DNA of 64,000 nt from Alphaproteobacteria bacterium (GCA_021775965.1 JAJFGV010000043.1:186001-250000); one strand, 5' to 3'. Counted from the first letter of the stretch, positions 1 through 8,083 are shown. The notes: generated by a model not told the origin, from the sequence alone. Program-made: numbers and translations.

Positions 1-838
1 CGTCATTGCCGAAATCAGCCATAATCTGGCCTGTGCGGTCAAGAGGACCAAGATTTGTTTCATCTACGGCATGAGACAACGGGCCAACAAGAATTGGGTT
101 ATCATCAGGAGGTGTGCCTGGAATTTCTTCATTCGGGAAAAGGTCATCATTCACGAACTCAACGCCATATTGCAGCAGTGTCGGCTGAACAGGTCCAACA
201 GCATTGATAGGATCGATAGGGCCAGCAGCAAAACTGCTTCCAAAACCAAAACCTGAATTTGTAGCGCTGCCGCCTTCATCACCGGCGGCTGTTTCAATCT
301 GCGCTAACTTTTGCGCAATGTCTTCATCGCCAGCAGCAGGTTCAATTTTTGCGACCTGTTGTGCATCACCTTCACCTTGATTGCCATCAGTTTCGTCTTC
401 TACTTCAGAAGTACGAATTTCAGCCTGAGGCTCTTCCAGTTCATCTTCAGCCGGTACATTTTCAACAACTGTAAGAGTGCTGATTAAATCCGTAGCAGAA
501 ACAATTGTGCCATCAGCCAACGTTAAAGCCGGTGGGAATTGCTCGCTAAAAGCACCTTCAAAATCTTGCAAAGTAATAGAGGAGTTGTTTGTAAATTTTA
601 CAATAAGGTCGCCGTCTTGCTGATAGGCAGACTGCACAACACTTGGATCAAAATCAAAAATATAAGTTTGACCGGGACCGACTGTGATCGCTGACATATC
701 AGTGTTGTCACCGGGCTGTGTAATGATAATTGGCTCTGCTGTGTAAACACACGGCGCTGCATTGGCTTGCGCGGCATCACTATTATTTGTGTCCACATTT
801 TCCTGGGTAGCGTTATCTACATTCTGTTCATCAGCCAT
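1..838 (-). CDS. N-terminal part of a large acidic RTX/BapA-type adhesin (runs off the window)
   Basis: An open frame of 279 codons starts at ATG 838 and is still open at the window edge. A good ribosome site (AAGGAGT) lies eight bases upstream. The protein is very acidic and rich in Asn, Asp, Glu and Gln, with no signal peptide. Near residue 50 it reads TVGPGQTYIFDFDPS, followed by a stretch of the kind 'LIVKFTNNSSITLQDF', which resembles the N-terminal prefix domain of type I-secreted adhesins. A low-complexity Glu/Asp/Gln/Ala linker follows, with a near repeat (IEPAAGDEDIAQ / IETAAGDEG). Such N-termini belong to giant repeat adhesins whose repeats and secretion signal would lie left of the window. 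The family is inferred from composition and this prefix only. Confidence 0.6.
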   Translation of the reverse strand, partial: MADEQNVDNATQENVDTNNSDAAQANAAPCVYTAEPIIITQPGDNTDMSAITVGPGQTYIFDFDPSVVQSAYQQDGDLIVKFTNNSSITLQDFEGAFSEQFPPALTLADGTIVSATDLISTLTVVENVPAEDELEEPQAEIRTSEVEDETDGNQGEGDAQQVAKIEPAAGDEDIAQKLAQIETAAGDEGGSATNSGFGFGSSFAAGPIDPINAVGPVQPTLLQYGVEFVNDDLFPNEEIPGTPPDDNPILVGPLSHAVDETNLGPLDRTGQIMADFGND

Positions 839-865
839 AAGAGGCACTCCTTACTTTGCAAAACT

Positions 866-879
866 GGGTCTTTTGACCC
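866..879 (-). promoter_or_regulatory. Small hairpin in the adhesin leader
   Basis: GGGTC (866-870) and GACCC (875-879) form a perfect 5-bp stem with a TTTT loop, 28-41 bases upstream of the adhesin start. It could affect stability or translation of the leader. No function can be assigned. Confidence 0.3.
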
Positions 880-881
880 CT

Positions 882-933
882 TATTAATCATTTCTTAACG
901 GAATATTCAATTAGTATTAATCATTTCTTAACG
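882..933. promoter_or_regulatory. Two CtrA-type boxes in a 19-bp direct repeat
   Basis: The 19-mer TATTAATCATTTCTTAACG occurs twice, at 882-900 and 915-933, a 33-bp period (about three helical turns). Each copy contains a perfect TTAA-N7-TTAAC, the consensus box of the alphaproteobacterial cell-cycle regulator CtrA. They sit 44-95 bp upstream of the adhesin start, where they would overlap or flank its promoter. CtrA control of this adhesin, or of a transcript going the other way, is inferred from the motif and position. Confidence 0.65.
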
Positions 934-1041
934 CCTGTCAACTGTTATGTTAATAAAAAGCAAAGATGCTTTATATTTATTATGAAAAACAATAGGTTGC
1001 GCCATTAAAAACTTTCTTACTTTGTCTGTATAAAAAGTGCC

Positions 1042-1248
1042 GAATCGTATGATTCGCCACCGAATATCTCTTGACGAATCGACCCCATATTAATACAAAG
1101 CCCTGCTTACCGGAAGAATCAAGAAAACCCCCATTAGAATCGATGAGGAATCTCCTGCAGGAATCCTAAAAAATTGATTCGGAACCGACTCTGATTCGTA
1201 AAAAGAGAGCAAAAAAAGAATCGATTCCGGGTTAGTTTATTGAGATTC
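1042..1248. promoter_or_regulatory. Dense cluster of 13 GANTC (CcrM-type) sites
   Basis: GANTC starts at 1042, 1051, 1076, 1116, 1137, 1148, 1161, 1176, 1187, 1193, 1218, 1223 and 1244. Four more follow at 1332, 1343, 1425 and 1430. About one would be expected in 207 random bases. GANTC is the target of the cell-cycle adenine methylase CcrM of alphaproteobacteria. The stretch is AT-rich and non-coding, and a sequence one base off a DnaA box (TGTGGACAA) lies at 1307-1315. It may be a methylation-sensitive control region. A replication origin is less likely from context. Confidence 0.6.
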
Positions 1249-1419
1249 TGGAAAAAATAGACCTTCTTTTATCAAAATCACAATTTTTTTTTGCTTGTGG
1301 GAAAACTGTGGACAATCTTGTTTGCAATCCAGATTCATAATGGAATCAGAGGGCTTTAAATAGAGCAATAAAGTTTCAACAAACAACCCCGAAGCGAACG
1401 AAACGAACAAAAAATGAAA

Positions 1420-2005
1420 AAAAGGACTCGACTCCGGAATTCCGAGCGATTAAATCTAAAACTGTCTTCAGGGCATAGCTTCTTAGCTGAAGCAACTCGG
1501 TGACCTTCGTGAGGAGAGAGAGTTTGTCCAGACAGGATGCAGTAGTCAGCATCCGGGTTTTTGGAACTACAAGGCCCCAATTTTTTGAGACGCCGGTCTT
1601 TATCAAATTGGGATTTTGCCAGAGGCTTAAAGGGAGCGTAAAGTATCACGCGCCGTTGTGCTAAAAGAGATAGACTTGTGGTCGCGCACACAAAAACGTG
1701 AGATAGCACGACAGGTAAGGATACGTTTGGAATATGCTCCTGAAACGATGGCTTTTTGCAAAAGGTCATACGAGTGGTTGATCGCCACGATAATAATTAC
1801 GGATGAGGGGTTCATCCGTAGGGACGGGGAAATAAAACGGCTAGCTACCGATGTTCCCCAGACCTGATCCGAGTATTCCTACGGGCTTTAACTGTTCTGC
1901 AGATAAAGTACTCCATAGGAACATGCTTCCCAAAAAGGCCCCGGTGCCTGTTTCTGGATCTGATCTTCGGATTGTATTTAGAGCATGGGTGCCGGGGTTC
2001 TTTTA
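1420..2005 (+). ncRNA. Large structured non-coding RNA candidate
   Basis: No convincing gene covers this stretch, but helices follow one another. They are 1478-1482/1489-1493, 1535-1540/1549-1554 (GGATGC/GCATCC) and 1576-1583/1605-1612 enclosing 1587-1591/1596-1600. Next is a nested domain 1633-1640/1733-1740, 1643-1647/1720-1724 and 1655-1663/1704-1712. Then come 1798-1806/1812-1820, competing with 1816-1822/1878-1884, and 1826-1831/1854-1859. A final 12-bp helix 1937-1948/1988-1999 is followed by TTCTTTT, like a terminator. Several helices rely on G-U pairs that hold only for a plus-strand RNA. I see no RNase P, tmRNA, 6S, SRP or group I/II intron landmarks. The 5' end is a guess, and this may be more than one RNA. 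Confidence 0.5.
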
Positions 2006-2126
2006 TGGGTAAACAAAAAATTGCATCAAAAATCATGTTAATCCCCTATCTTCCTGTTATAATCATTAAAGTTTGCCGTTTATTGGCTACCTCGGGATGT
2101 AGATTGCGAAAGACTACGAAAAAATT

Positions 2127-2615
2127 ATGAGTTTTAAGTTTGAAAGACTAACTGTTTTAGTGGTCGAAGATACGGTCCCTATGCGCAAACTGATTTGTTC
2201 GGTGCTTGAAACTTTGGGCGTTGGCACGATTCATACAGCAGAAGAAGGACAGGAAGGCTATATAAAGTTCTGCAAGGAAAATCCTGACATTGTGGTTACA
2301 GACTGGCATATGATTCCTGTTAGCGGTTTGGATCTTGTTAAAAAAATACGAACCGATAAGAAATCCCCCAATAAAACAGTGCCCATCGTTATGATGACCG
2401 GCTATAGCGCCATGCCCCGCGTGTCAAAAGCGCGCGATGAGGGCACAACTGAATTTCTTGTCAAACCCTTTTCAGCCAATGACCTGGCAAAACGTATTGC
2501 CTATGTTATTAATAAGCCAAGAGACTTTATTCAGGCAGATGATTTTTTTGGTCCTGATCGCCGTCGCCGCGTCATGGATAATTATAAAGGCCCGCTCAAA
2601 CGAGGGACCGATTAA
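2127..2615 (+). CDS. Single-domain CheY-like response regulator
   Basis: A 162-residue receiver protein with no output domain. The acidic pair E14-D15, phospho-acceptor D59 (in VVTDWHM), T91 (MMTGYSA) and K113 (LVKPFS) are all in place, so it should accept phosphate. The C-terminus carries the FFGPDRRRR motif seen on many stand-alone alphaproteobacterial receivers. It probably acts by protein contact in chemotaxis, motility or cell-cycle signalling. The next gene, 68 bp downstream in the same direction, is a helical protein that may be its partner. No strong Shine-Dalgarno precedes the ATG. Confidence 0.85.
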   Translation: MSFKFERLTVLVVEDTVPMRKLICSVLETLGVGTIHTAEEGQEGYIKFCKENPDIVVTDWHMIPVSGLDLVKKIRTDKKSPNKTVPIVMMTGYSAMPRVSKARDEGTTEFLVKPFSANDLAKRIAYVINKPRDFIQADDFFGPDRRRRVMDNYKGPLKRGTD

Positions 2616-2683
2616 AATCCAATGAACAACAAAGCTGAGCCAGTATAATATTATGTAGATAATGCGTATTTTGGGAATAATAA

Positions 2684-3181
2684 ATGTCTATTGAAATGAG
2701 AGACGCCGCAAAAGCAAAAGTTATTAAGGCAGATTATGCCCTGCAATCCAAAATCGGCTCTGGTCCCCTGGATGAGCGGATTGTTGAAAAATGCCAAAAA
2801 GTTTTAGAAAACAATGACGTTGATTTTTCTCCGCTCGCCAAAGAATTTCTAGAGAAGCTGGATAGTGCTATTAAAGAAGCAAAAGAAGGCAAACTATCGA
2901 TGAATGAAGCTGTAGAAGCCATGACTGAGCCTGTTATGCAGTTAAAAGCCAATGCTGCCACATTCCGCTATGAGCTGATCGGTAATCTGGCCAATGTCAT
3001 GCTGAGCTTTCTTGAGGCGATCAAGGAGATGGATGCTACTGTTCTCGATATTGTTGATGCCCATCATAAAACCCTGAGCGCTATTGTTATTAAAAAAATG
3101 AGCGGTGATGGCGGCGCGCCCGGCAAGCAGCTGGAAGACGAATTAAAAGGCGCTTGTAAACGCTACTTCTCGAAGAAATAG
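2684..3181 (+). CDS. Helical protein of unknown function beside CheY-like receiver
   Basis: A 165-residue soluble protein, predicted almost entirely alpha-helical from its heptad-like Leu/Ala/Lys/Glu pattern, without signal peptide or cysteines near the N-terminus. It follows the receiver gene in the same orientation. Proteins of this shape beside a receiver can be phosphatases or adaptors (CheZ, four-helix HPt proteins). I do not see a clear HPt histidine motif; the nearest candidate is 'DAHHKTL' around residue 127. The function is unassigned and the link to the receiver is inferred from position. Confidence 0.65.
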   Translation: MSIEMRDAAKAKVIKADYALQSKIGSGPLDERIVEKCQKVLENNDVDFSPLAKEFLEKLDSAIKEAKEGKLSMNEAVEAMTEPVMQLKANAATFRYELIGNLANVMLSFLEAIKEMDATVLDIVDAHHKTLSAIVIKKMSGDGGAPGKQLEDELKGACKRYFSKK

Positions 3182-3200
3182 AACAGCCAAAACCCCTATA

Positions 3201-4778
3201 TCAAAAGCTCAACCGCTTAACACTTTGGATTTGCGGCAGGTTTGAAACCTCTGCAAACAAATCATCCGACATTGGCGCATCGAGCGACACAATACACACG
3301 GCCTCTCCTGTATCCTTTCGACCCAAACGAAAATCAGCGATATTCTGCCCGGCATTGCCGAGAATTGTACCTATTCCACCAATCAGACCCGGCTCGTCTT
3401 TGTTACGAATAAACAACATATGCGGCGATAAGGCCGCCTCAATTGGCACACCCTCGACATTGACAATGCGCGGCTCCTTGCCGGTAAAGAGCGTACCCAT
3501 AAGGCTACGTTCACGCTCTTCCGTTTCAACGCTCACCGTAATCACGCTGCGCCAGTCTTTGGACGAACCACTTTGCGTTTCGGACACTTTAATGCCGCGC
3601 GCCTCGGTCACTGTCACCGCGTTCACCATATTGATCGTGTCGAGCTGGGGCTTGAGCAAACTCGCGACCAGCATCGCTGTCAAAGGTTTGGTGTTGAGCT
3701 CAGCAACTGTGCCCTGATATTCAACATTGATGGCCTTGATCGCATGTTCGGTAATTTGCCCGGCGAAACTTCCCAATTGCTCGACCAGTTTCATATAGGG
3801 CTTCAGACGCGGCGCATCTTCTGCCGAAATCGACGGCGTATTCAGCGCATTGGTCACCGCGCCATTCACCAGGTAATCCGCCATCTGTTCGGCGACCTGT
3901 ATCGCGACATTCACCTGCGCCTCTGTCGTCGACGCGCCCAGATGCGGCGTGCAGATAACATTTTCATGACCGAAAAGCACATTCTCTTTCGCCGGTTCTT
4001 CCTCGAAAACATCCAGCGCGGCGCCAGCAACATGGCCGCTATCCAGTGCGTCTTTCAAATCGCTTTCAACAATCAAACCACCGCGCGCGCAGTTGATAAT
4101 CCGTACGCCTTCTTTCATTTTAGCAAGCGCGTCCTTGTTGATCATATTTTTGGTGTGATCATTTTTTGGCACATGCAACGTGATAAAATCGGCGCGGCTG
4201 TAAAGCTCATCCAGTTCAACCTTTTCAACACCAATCTCGACCGCGCGCTCATCGGTCAGAAACGGATCATAAGCCAGCACATGCATCTTCAGCCCCAGCG
4301 CCCGGTCAGCCACGATAGAGCCGATATTGCCGCAGCCGATCAGGCCCAAATTCTTGCCGTAAAGCTCCTTGCCCATGAATTTTGATTTTTCCCATTTGCC
4401 CTGATGCGTTGATTCGTTGGCTTGTGGAATTTGGCGCGACAGCGAGAACATCATCGCAATGGCATGTTCGGCGGTGGTGATTGAATTGCCAAATGGCGTG
4501 TTCATGACAACGATACCGGCCTCGGTTGCGCATGCAATATCGACATTATCAACACCAATTCCGGCACGGCCAACCACTTTGAGATTTTTTGCGGCGGCAA
4601 TCATTTCCGGCGTGACTTTTGTCGCGCTGCGGATCGCAAGGCCGTCATAATCGCCAATGATTTTGAGTTGTTCCTCGGGGGACAGGCCGGGTTTGAAATC
4701 AACCTCGCAGCCATTTTTTTCGAAAATTTCAACAGCCAGATTGTCCAGCTTGTCGCTGATGAGAACTTTAGGAGCCAT
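3201..4778 (-). CDS. serA: D-3-phosphoglycerate dehydrogenase
   Basis: A 525-residue long-form SerA, catalysing the first step of serine synthesis: 3-phosphoglycerate + NAD+ to 3-phosphohydroxypyruvate. The substrate domain comes first. The NAD-binding Rossmann motif GLIGCGNIG lies near residue 146. Catalytic Arg (NCARGG), Glu (DVFEEEP) and His (PHLGAST) follow in the usual order. The intervening ASB domain and a C-terminal ACT domain (from about residue 450, starting near HMLFIRNKDEPG) give the expected length of about 525. The ACT domain is the usual site of serine feedback. serC and serB lie nearby, so the whole phosphorylated pathway is here. The leader region upstream is unusually long. 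Confidence 0.97.
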   Translation of the reverse strand: MAPKVLISDKLDNLAVEIFEKNGCEVDFKPGLSPEEQLKIIGDYDGLAIRSATKVTPEMIAAAKNLKVVGRAGIGVDNVDIACATEAGIVVMNTPFGNSITTAEHAIAMMFSLSRQIPQANESTHQGKWEKSKFMGKELYGKNLGLIGCGNIGSIVADRALGLKMHVLAYDPFLTDERAVEIGVEKVELDELYSRADFITLHVPKNDHTKNMINKDALAKMKEGVRIINCARGGLIVESDLKDALDSGHVAGAALDVFEEEPAKENVLFGHENVICTPHLGASTTEAQVNVAIQVAEQMADYLVNGAVTNALNTPSISAEDAPRLKPYMKLVEQLGSFAGQITEHAIKAINVEYQGTVAELNTKPLTAMLVASLLKPQLDTINMVNAVTVTEARGIKVSETQSGSSKDWRSVITVSVETEERERSLMGTLFTGKEPRIVNVEGVPIEAALSPHMLFIRNKDEPGLIGGIGTILGNAGQNIADFRLGRKDTGEAVCIVSLDAPMSDDLFAEVSNLPQIQSVKRLSF

Positions 4779-5023
4779 AATTTACCTCACGATTTTGTCT
4801 TGTTCATGAAAACAGGCGTCCAGATGTAGCAGGTACGAGGGGGAAAGCAAGCGCGATTTTGGGGAAGTGTAACGCTTTGATTTTTTTATTAAAAACACCT
4901 TCCTTCTTTTCGTTCGCCATTTTTAGGCGGAGGGGGCGGGGGATCATTATTATGTCATGTTTAACAGTCTGTTCCACGAAAAATGGGTTTTCATATTCGA
5001 ATAAACCACGAATGGACACAGAC

Positions 5024-5111
5024 CGTCATTGCGAGGAACGAAGTGACGAAGCAATCCAACCTTTATGATTGTAGCTTTGGATTGCTTCGGCCCAAGGGCC
5101 TCGCAATGACG
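5024..5111. repeat. Dispersed palindromic repeat, asymmetric arms
   Basis: The arms share CGTCATTGCGAGG (outer) and GAAGCAATCCAA (inner) in inverted orientation. The segment between these blocks differs: AACGAAGTGAC on the left, and CCCTTGGGCC on the right when read as reverse complement. The same left/right asymmetry occurs in the unrelated-sequence repeat at 58497-58565. Repeats starting GTCATTGCGAG are scattered in many bacterial genomes and are probably non-autonomous mobile elements. Confidence 0.75.
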
Positions 5112-5291
5112 ATTTTGGTAATTTTGTGTGTTGTAAATTTTTGCCGTGAAAACCATGCCCGAATATACAGCATGATGACTTTTTAGTCAAGGAATATATT
5201 CCTTTATTCTACTTCCCCTATCATGGCTAAAGAAGATGCTGGAATCCGGCCCGAAACCCCATAAAAAACAAGAACACGAAAAGAACATGTC

Positions 5292-5300
5292 TGTGGATAA
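5292..5300 (-). promoter_or_regulatory. Perfect DnaA-box match
   Basis: TGTGGATAA is the reverse complement of the DnaA box TTATCCACA. A one-mismatch box, TTGTCCACA, lies at 5685-5693. Two isolated boxes do not make an origin. They may titrate DnaA or regulate a neighbour, or be chance. Confidence 0.35.
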
Positions 5301-5439
5301 CGGTAGAAAAGACAAAGATAACAAGGATTAATAAAGCAACATGAAAACAACATTAAAGCAACATGAAACTGGACAAGTTGCGAACAAGGTGTCAACTTAG
5401 TTAACGGAGCTACTGAAAAAAAATTACATATATAGATTT

Positions 5440-5486
5440 ACAAAAAAGAAGACAGGCCACCCCGTGCTAACGAAAGTGACCTGTCT
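5440..5486 (-). terminator. Strong intrinsic terminator of the serC-side RNA
   Basis: On the minus strand AGACAGGTCAC (5486-5476) pairs over 11 bases with GTGGCCTGTCT (5460-5450), with one U-G pair, and is followed by TTCTTTTTT. It ends leftward transcription coming through serC and the structured RNA about 660 bp before serA, so serA probably has its own promoter. Confidence 0.8.
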
Positions 5487-5664
5487 GCGGGCGTAGAACC
5501 CCGCTCCATTCCCTCGCTTGAGGAAACTGTAAATCTTAAGTTGATCTGGTGGAGCCGTGGGGGATTGGACCCCAGTGACACGAGTGGGAATTCCGAGCAC
5601 GTCTCCAGACCGGCCCCTCCAGAATCGACCTAGTTTACTCCTGTCGCAGGGACTCTCAGAGTCC
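5440..5664 (-). ncRNA. Structured RNA with tRNA-like acceptor/T-arm module, downstream of serC
   Basis: Read on the minus strand, GGGGCCG (5617-5611) pairs with CGGCTCC (5557-5551), including a G-U at the third pair. Directly stacked on it is a T-arm-like hairpin with stem TGGGG/CCCCA and 7-base loop TCCAATC (5574-5558). CGGCTCC is followed by ACCA. These are the identity features of tRNA-Ala and tmRNA. D and anticodon arms are missing; in their place is one stem (ACGTG/CGTGT). The acceptor helix is extended by TCTGG/CCAGA and AGGTCGA/TCAACTT, so CCA would be internal unless processed. Two small hairpins and a strong terminator follow. The G-U pairs hold only on this strand. It could be a tmRNA relative, a 6S-like RNA or a leader of serA. 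Confidence 0.5.
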
Positions 5665-5703
5665 ACCGCGCGGGTTTTTATGGATTGTCCACAGATTCGG
5701 TAT

Positions 5704-6876
5704 TTATGAGGTTTGTTGCTCTTTCGTGGTGGCGAAGGCGTATTCGAGCCAGGGCAGGAGGGCTTCGACGTCCGAAGGCTCCACCGTTGCGCCGCACCAG
5801 ATGCGCAGGCCTGGCGGGGCGTCACGATAACCCTTGATATCAAACGCCGCATTTTCTTTGTCGAGCGTTTTGCACATTTCACCGATAAACGATGTTTGGT
5901 TTTCGCTATCCTGATCCGCAAACCACGGGTCGGAAATTTTTAAACAGACAGATGTAGTTGAACGTGTTGCCGGATCAACACCAAGAAAATCAATCCAGTC
6001 CGTTTTGCCCACCCAGTTTTCAATCGCGTTAAAACTGGCCGCCGATCTGGCAATAGTTTTATCAAGGCCACCAATGCTTTCGACCCAGTTCAGCGCATCA
6101 AGGCAATCTTCCACCGCCAGCATCGATGGCGTGTTAATCGTTTCACCGACGAAAATTCCATCGATCAATTTGCCCTTTTTCGTCAGGCGGAAAATTTTTG
6201 GCAGTGGCCATGGCGGCGTGTAACTCTCGAGCCGCTCTACCGCGCGCGGTGATAATACAATCATCCCATGCGCGCCTTCACTGCCCAAAACTTTTTGCCA
6301 GCTCCATGTCGTGACATCCAATTTGTCCCACGGCATATCATAAGCAAACACCGCAGAGGTCGCATCGCAAAGTGTCAAACCGGCGCGCCCGGAATCAATC
6401 CAGTCACCATCGGGCACACGCACGCCCGAGGTCGTACCATTCCACACAAACACCACGTCGTTTTCAAAATTCACCTTCGACAGGTCCGGTAAAACGCCGT
6501 AATCTGCCTCATGGAGTGCCACATTATCGGGCTTTAGCTGCCCTGTGATGTCGCTTTGCCAGCCGCTGGAAAAGCTCTCCCACGCCAATACATCAACGCC
6601 ACGGGCGCCCAGAAGCGACCACAGCGCCATTTCAAAGGCGCCGGTGTCTGAAGCCGGCACAATGCCGATTTTGTAATTTTCGGGAATTCCAAGGATTTTT
6701 CTTTGTTTTTCAATGGCTTCCTTGAGTTTAGCTTTGGCGGGGCCCGCCCGATGCGAGCGGCCCGTTATCGCCCCGCTCAGCGCTTCGAGGCTCCAGCCGG
6801 GGCGTTTGGCGCAGGGGCCGGATGAAAAACAGGGATTTTGTGGTTTTTGGCTTGGTTTTTGTGGAGGTTTTTCCAT
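5704..6876 (-). CDS. serC: Phosphoserine aminotransferase
   Basis: A 390-residue class V PLP aminotransferase of the alphaproteobacterial/archaeal SerC type. It converts 3-phosphohydroxypyruvate and glutamate to phosphoserine, the second step of the serine pathway. The N-terminus has the typical [11 protein letters not shown] and GRSHR motifs for phosphate binding. The PLP-binding lysine is in [11 protein letters not shown], with the aspartate partner in LCDATSA. The C-terminal '[11 protein letters not shown]' is typical of this subgroup. It is divergent from serB, sharing the 202-bp region 6877-7078. The first ~10 residues are Pro/Lys/Gln repeats, so a start slightly downstream is possible. 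Confidence 0.96.
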   Translation of the reverse strand: MEKPPQKPSQKPQNPCFSSGPCAKRPGWSLEALSGAITGRSHRAGPAKAKLKEAIEKQRKILGIPENYKIGIVPASDTGAFEMALWSLLGARGVDVLAWESFSSGWQSDITGQLKPDNVALHEADYGVLPDLSKVNFENDVVFVWNGTTSGVRVPDGDWIDSGRAGLTLCDATSAVFAYDMPWDKLDVTTWSWQKVLGSEGAHGMIVLSPRAVERLESYTPPWPLPKIFRLTKKGKLIDGIFVGETINTPSMLAVEDCLDALNWVESIGGLDKTIARSAASFNAIENWVGKTDWIDFLGVDPATRSTTSVCLKISDPWFADQDSENQTSFIGEMCKTLDKENAAFDIKGYRDAPPGLRIWCGATVEPSDVEALLPWLEYAFATTKEQQTS

Positions 6877-7078
6877 GATTTGTTAACTACCTTTAAGTAT
6901 TTAGCGTGGCATCCTGTAAGTAACAGAAAGTATTTTTAACACAGAGATCACAGCTTGTCCGCCGAAGTTTTAACGAAGGCGGAAGATCACGGAGTTTTTT
7001 ATTATTATTGTGTATTGTCTGTGTCCTCCTCGTCCTCCATGTTAAAATTTGAAAAGTTCAAACTAAAATAGCAAAATC
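6877..7078. promoter_or_regulatory. Divergent control region of serC and serB
   Basis: The 202-bp gap between two divergent serine genes must hold both promoters. It contains an inverted repeat TCCGCC (6958-6963) / GGCGGA (6978-6983), flanked by the phrases ACACAGAGATCACAG and GATCACGGAG of a common dispersed repeat type. No clear consensus -35/-10 was recognised. Confidence 0.4.
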
Positions 7079-7978
7079 ATGACACATGTAATTACGCTCG
7101 TTGCCTCTGAAGGCAACCCAGATATTTCCAAAGCTCATATCAAAGAGATGGAAAAGATCCTTGGGTTTTACAATTTTAAATGGGAAGGCAAACCGGAGTG
7201 GCTTGCCAAAGGACGCGCGGTTGATCTTGGTTTGGCGGAACGACCACAAAGTGCCTTGATGTCACATCTACGGGAATTTTGTACAGACGATAAAATTGAT
7301 GTCTTTGCCAACCCATCAGAAAACCGTCAGAAAAAATTACTGCTCGCGGATATGGACAGCACCATCATCGAAGAAGAAACACTGGATGAGTTGGCCGCCT
7401 ATGCGGGGCTAAAAGATGAGATCGCCGCCATTACTACGGAAGCAATGGAAGGAAGGCTGGACTTCGCTGAGGCGCTACATAAACGTGTTGGTTTGCTCAA
7501 AGATCTAGACGCCGAAAAGCTTCAGGAGACATTGGATCAAATGGTCTTAAGTTCCGGCGCGGAAACTTTGGTTAAGACAATGAACAAAGAAAATGCGACT
7601 TGCGTTTTGGTTTCGGGCGGCTTCACATTTTTTACCAGCGCCATTGCTGAACGTGTCGGCTTTGATCATCACCATGGTAACAATCTTGAAATGAATGACG
7701 GTAAATTAACCGGCATAGTTCACGAGCCCATCCTCGATAAATTTTCCAAGGTTGAGTTCCTCAAACAATATACGGCGGATCTCGGCCTCACCGAAAATGA
7801 CAGCATCGCCATCGGTGACGGCGCCAATGATATCCCGATGCTCAAAATGGCCAGCATGGGTATTGGTTATCATCCCAAACCAGCTGTCGCCAATGAAGTT
7901 CACAACGCCATTATCCATGGCGACCTCACCGCCGCGCTTTACGCTCAGGGCTATACCAAAAAAGATATTATTACGTAA
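7079..7978 (+). CDS. serB: Phosphoserine phosphatase
   Basis: A 299-residue HAD-superfamily phosphatase that releases serine from phosphoserine, the last step of the pathway. The catalytic motif ADMDSTII places the nucleophile at D91 and the acid at D93. Motif II is VLVSGGFTFF, and motifs III/IV lie in the C-terminal part with K (DKFSKVEF) and IGDGANDIPML. The N-terminal ~80 residues form the ACT-like regulatory part usual in SerB of proteobacteria, here shortened. It is divergent from serC. Confidence 0.96.
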   Translation: MTHVITLVASEGNPDISKAHIKEMEKILGFYNFKWEGKPEWLAKGRAVDLGLAERPQSALMSHLREFCTDDKIDVFANPSENRQKKLLLADMDSTIIEEETLDELAAYAGLKDEIAAITTEAMEGRLDFAEALHKRVGLLKDLDAEKLQETLDQMVLSSGAETLVKTMNKENATCVLVSGGFTFFTSAIAERVGFDHHHGNNLEMNDGKLTGIVHEPILDKFSKVEFLKQYTADLGLTENDSIAIGDGANDIPMLKMASMGIGYHPKPAVANEVHNAIIHGDLTAALYAQGYTKKDIIT

Positions 7979-8083
7979 ATCAAAGAAACGAAGTCTTAAC
8001 ACTCTCCCGCTAGGATAATGGGGCGAGTAATCTGAATACAATCATGTTAAACTGAACAAACACGGCGATATTGAGGACAACAC

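Larger units (their letters stand above)
4779..5439. other. Non-coding stretch upstream of serA
   Basis: About 660 bases without a convincing gene. It holds a palindromic dispersed repeat (5024-5111), a perfect DnaA-box match TGTGGATAA at 5292-5300, and two tandem copies of TAAAGCAACATGAAA (starting 5332 and 5354, period 22). The rest is AT-rich and featureless to me. Because serA reads leftward from 4778, its promoter probably lies in the first 100-200 bases of this stretch, but I see no clear -35/-10 pair. Confidence 0.5.

Noticed and set aside
882-1350. Chromosomal replication origin
   Set aside because: GANTC and CtrA boxes fit, but only one imperfect DnaA box is nearby and the typical origin-side genes lie toward the other end of the window.
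1356-1769. Open frames of 60-137 codons on both strands of the 1350-1870 region
   Set aside because: They lack ribosome sites, have odd composition and overlap the predicted helices. The strand-specific G-U pairing explains the region better.
1420-2005. RNase P RNA, SRP RNA or a group I/II intron
   Set aside because: None of the conserved core sequences I know for these RNAs is present.
3573-4385. 270-codon plus-strand frame inside serA
   Set aside because: Antisense shadow of a clear serA; composition is His/Arg/Gln rich as expected for such shadows.
5440-5664. Permuted two-piece tmRNA
   Set aside because: In permuted genes the CCA end comes before the GGGG start. Here GGGGCCG comes first, only about 55 bases separate the two strands of the acceptor helix, and no tag peptide is seen.
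5424-5921. 165-codon minus-strand frame through the serC end and the structured RNA
   Set aside because: It overlaps serC in another frame and runs through the tRNA-like module and terminator. No ribosome site.
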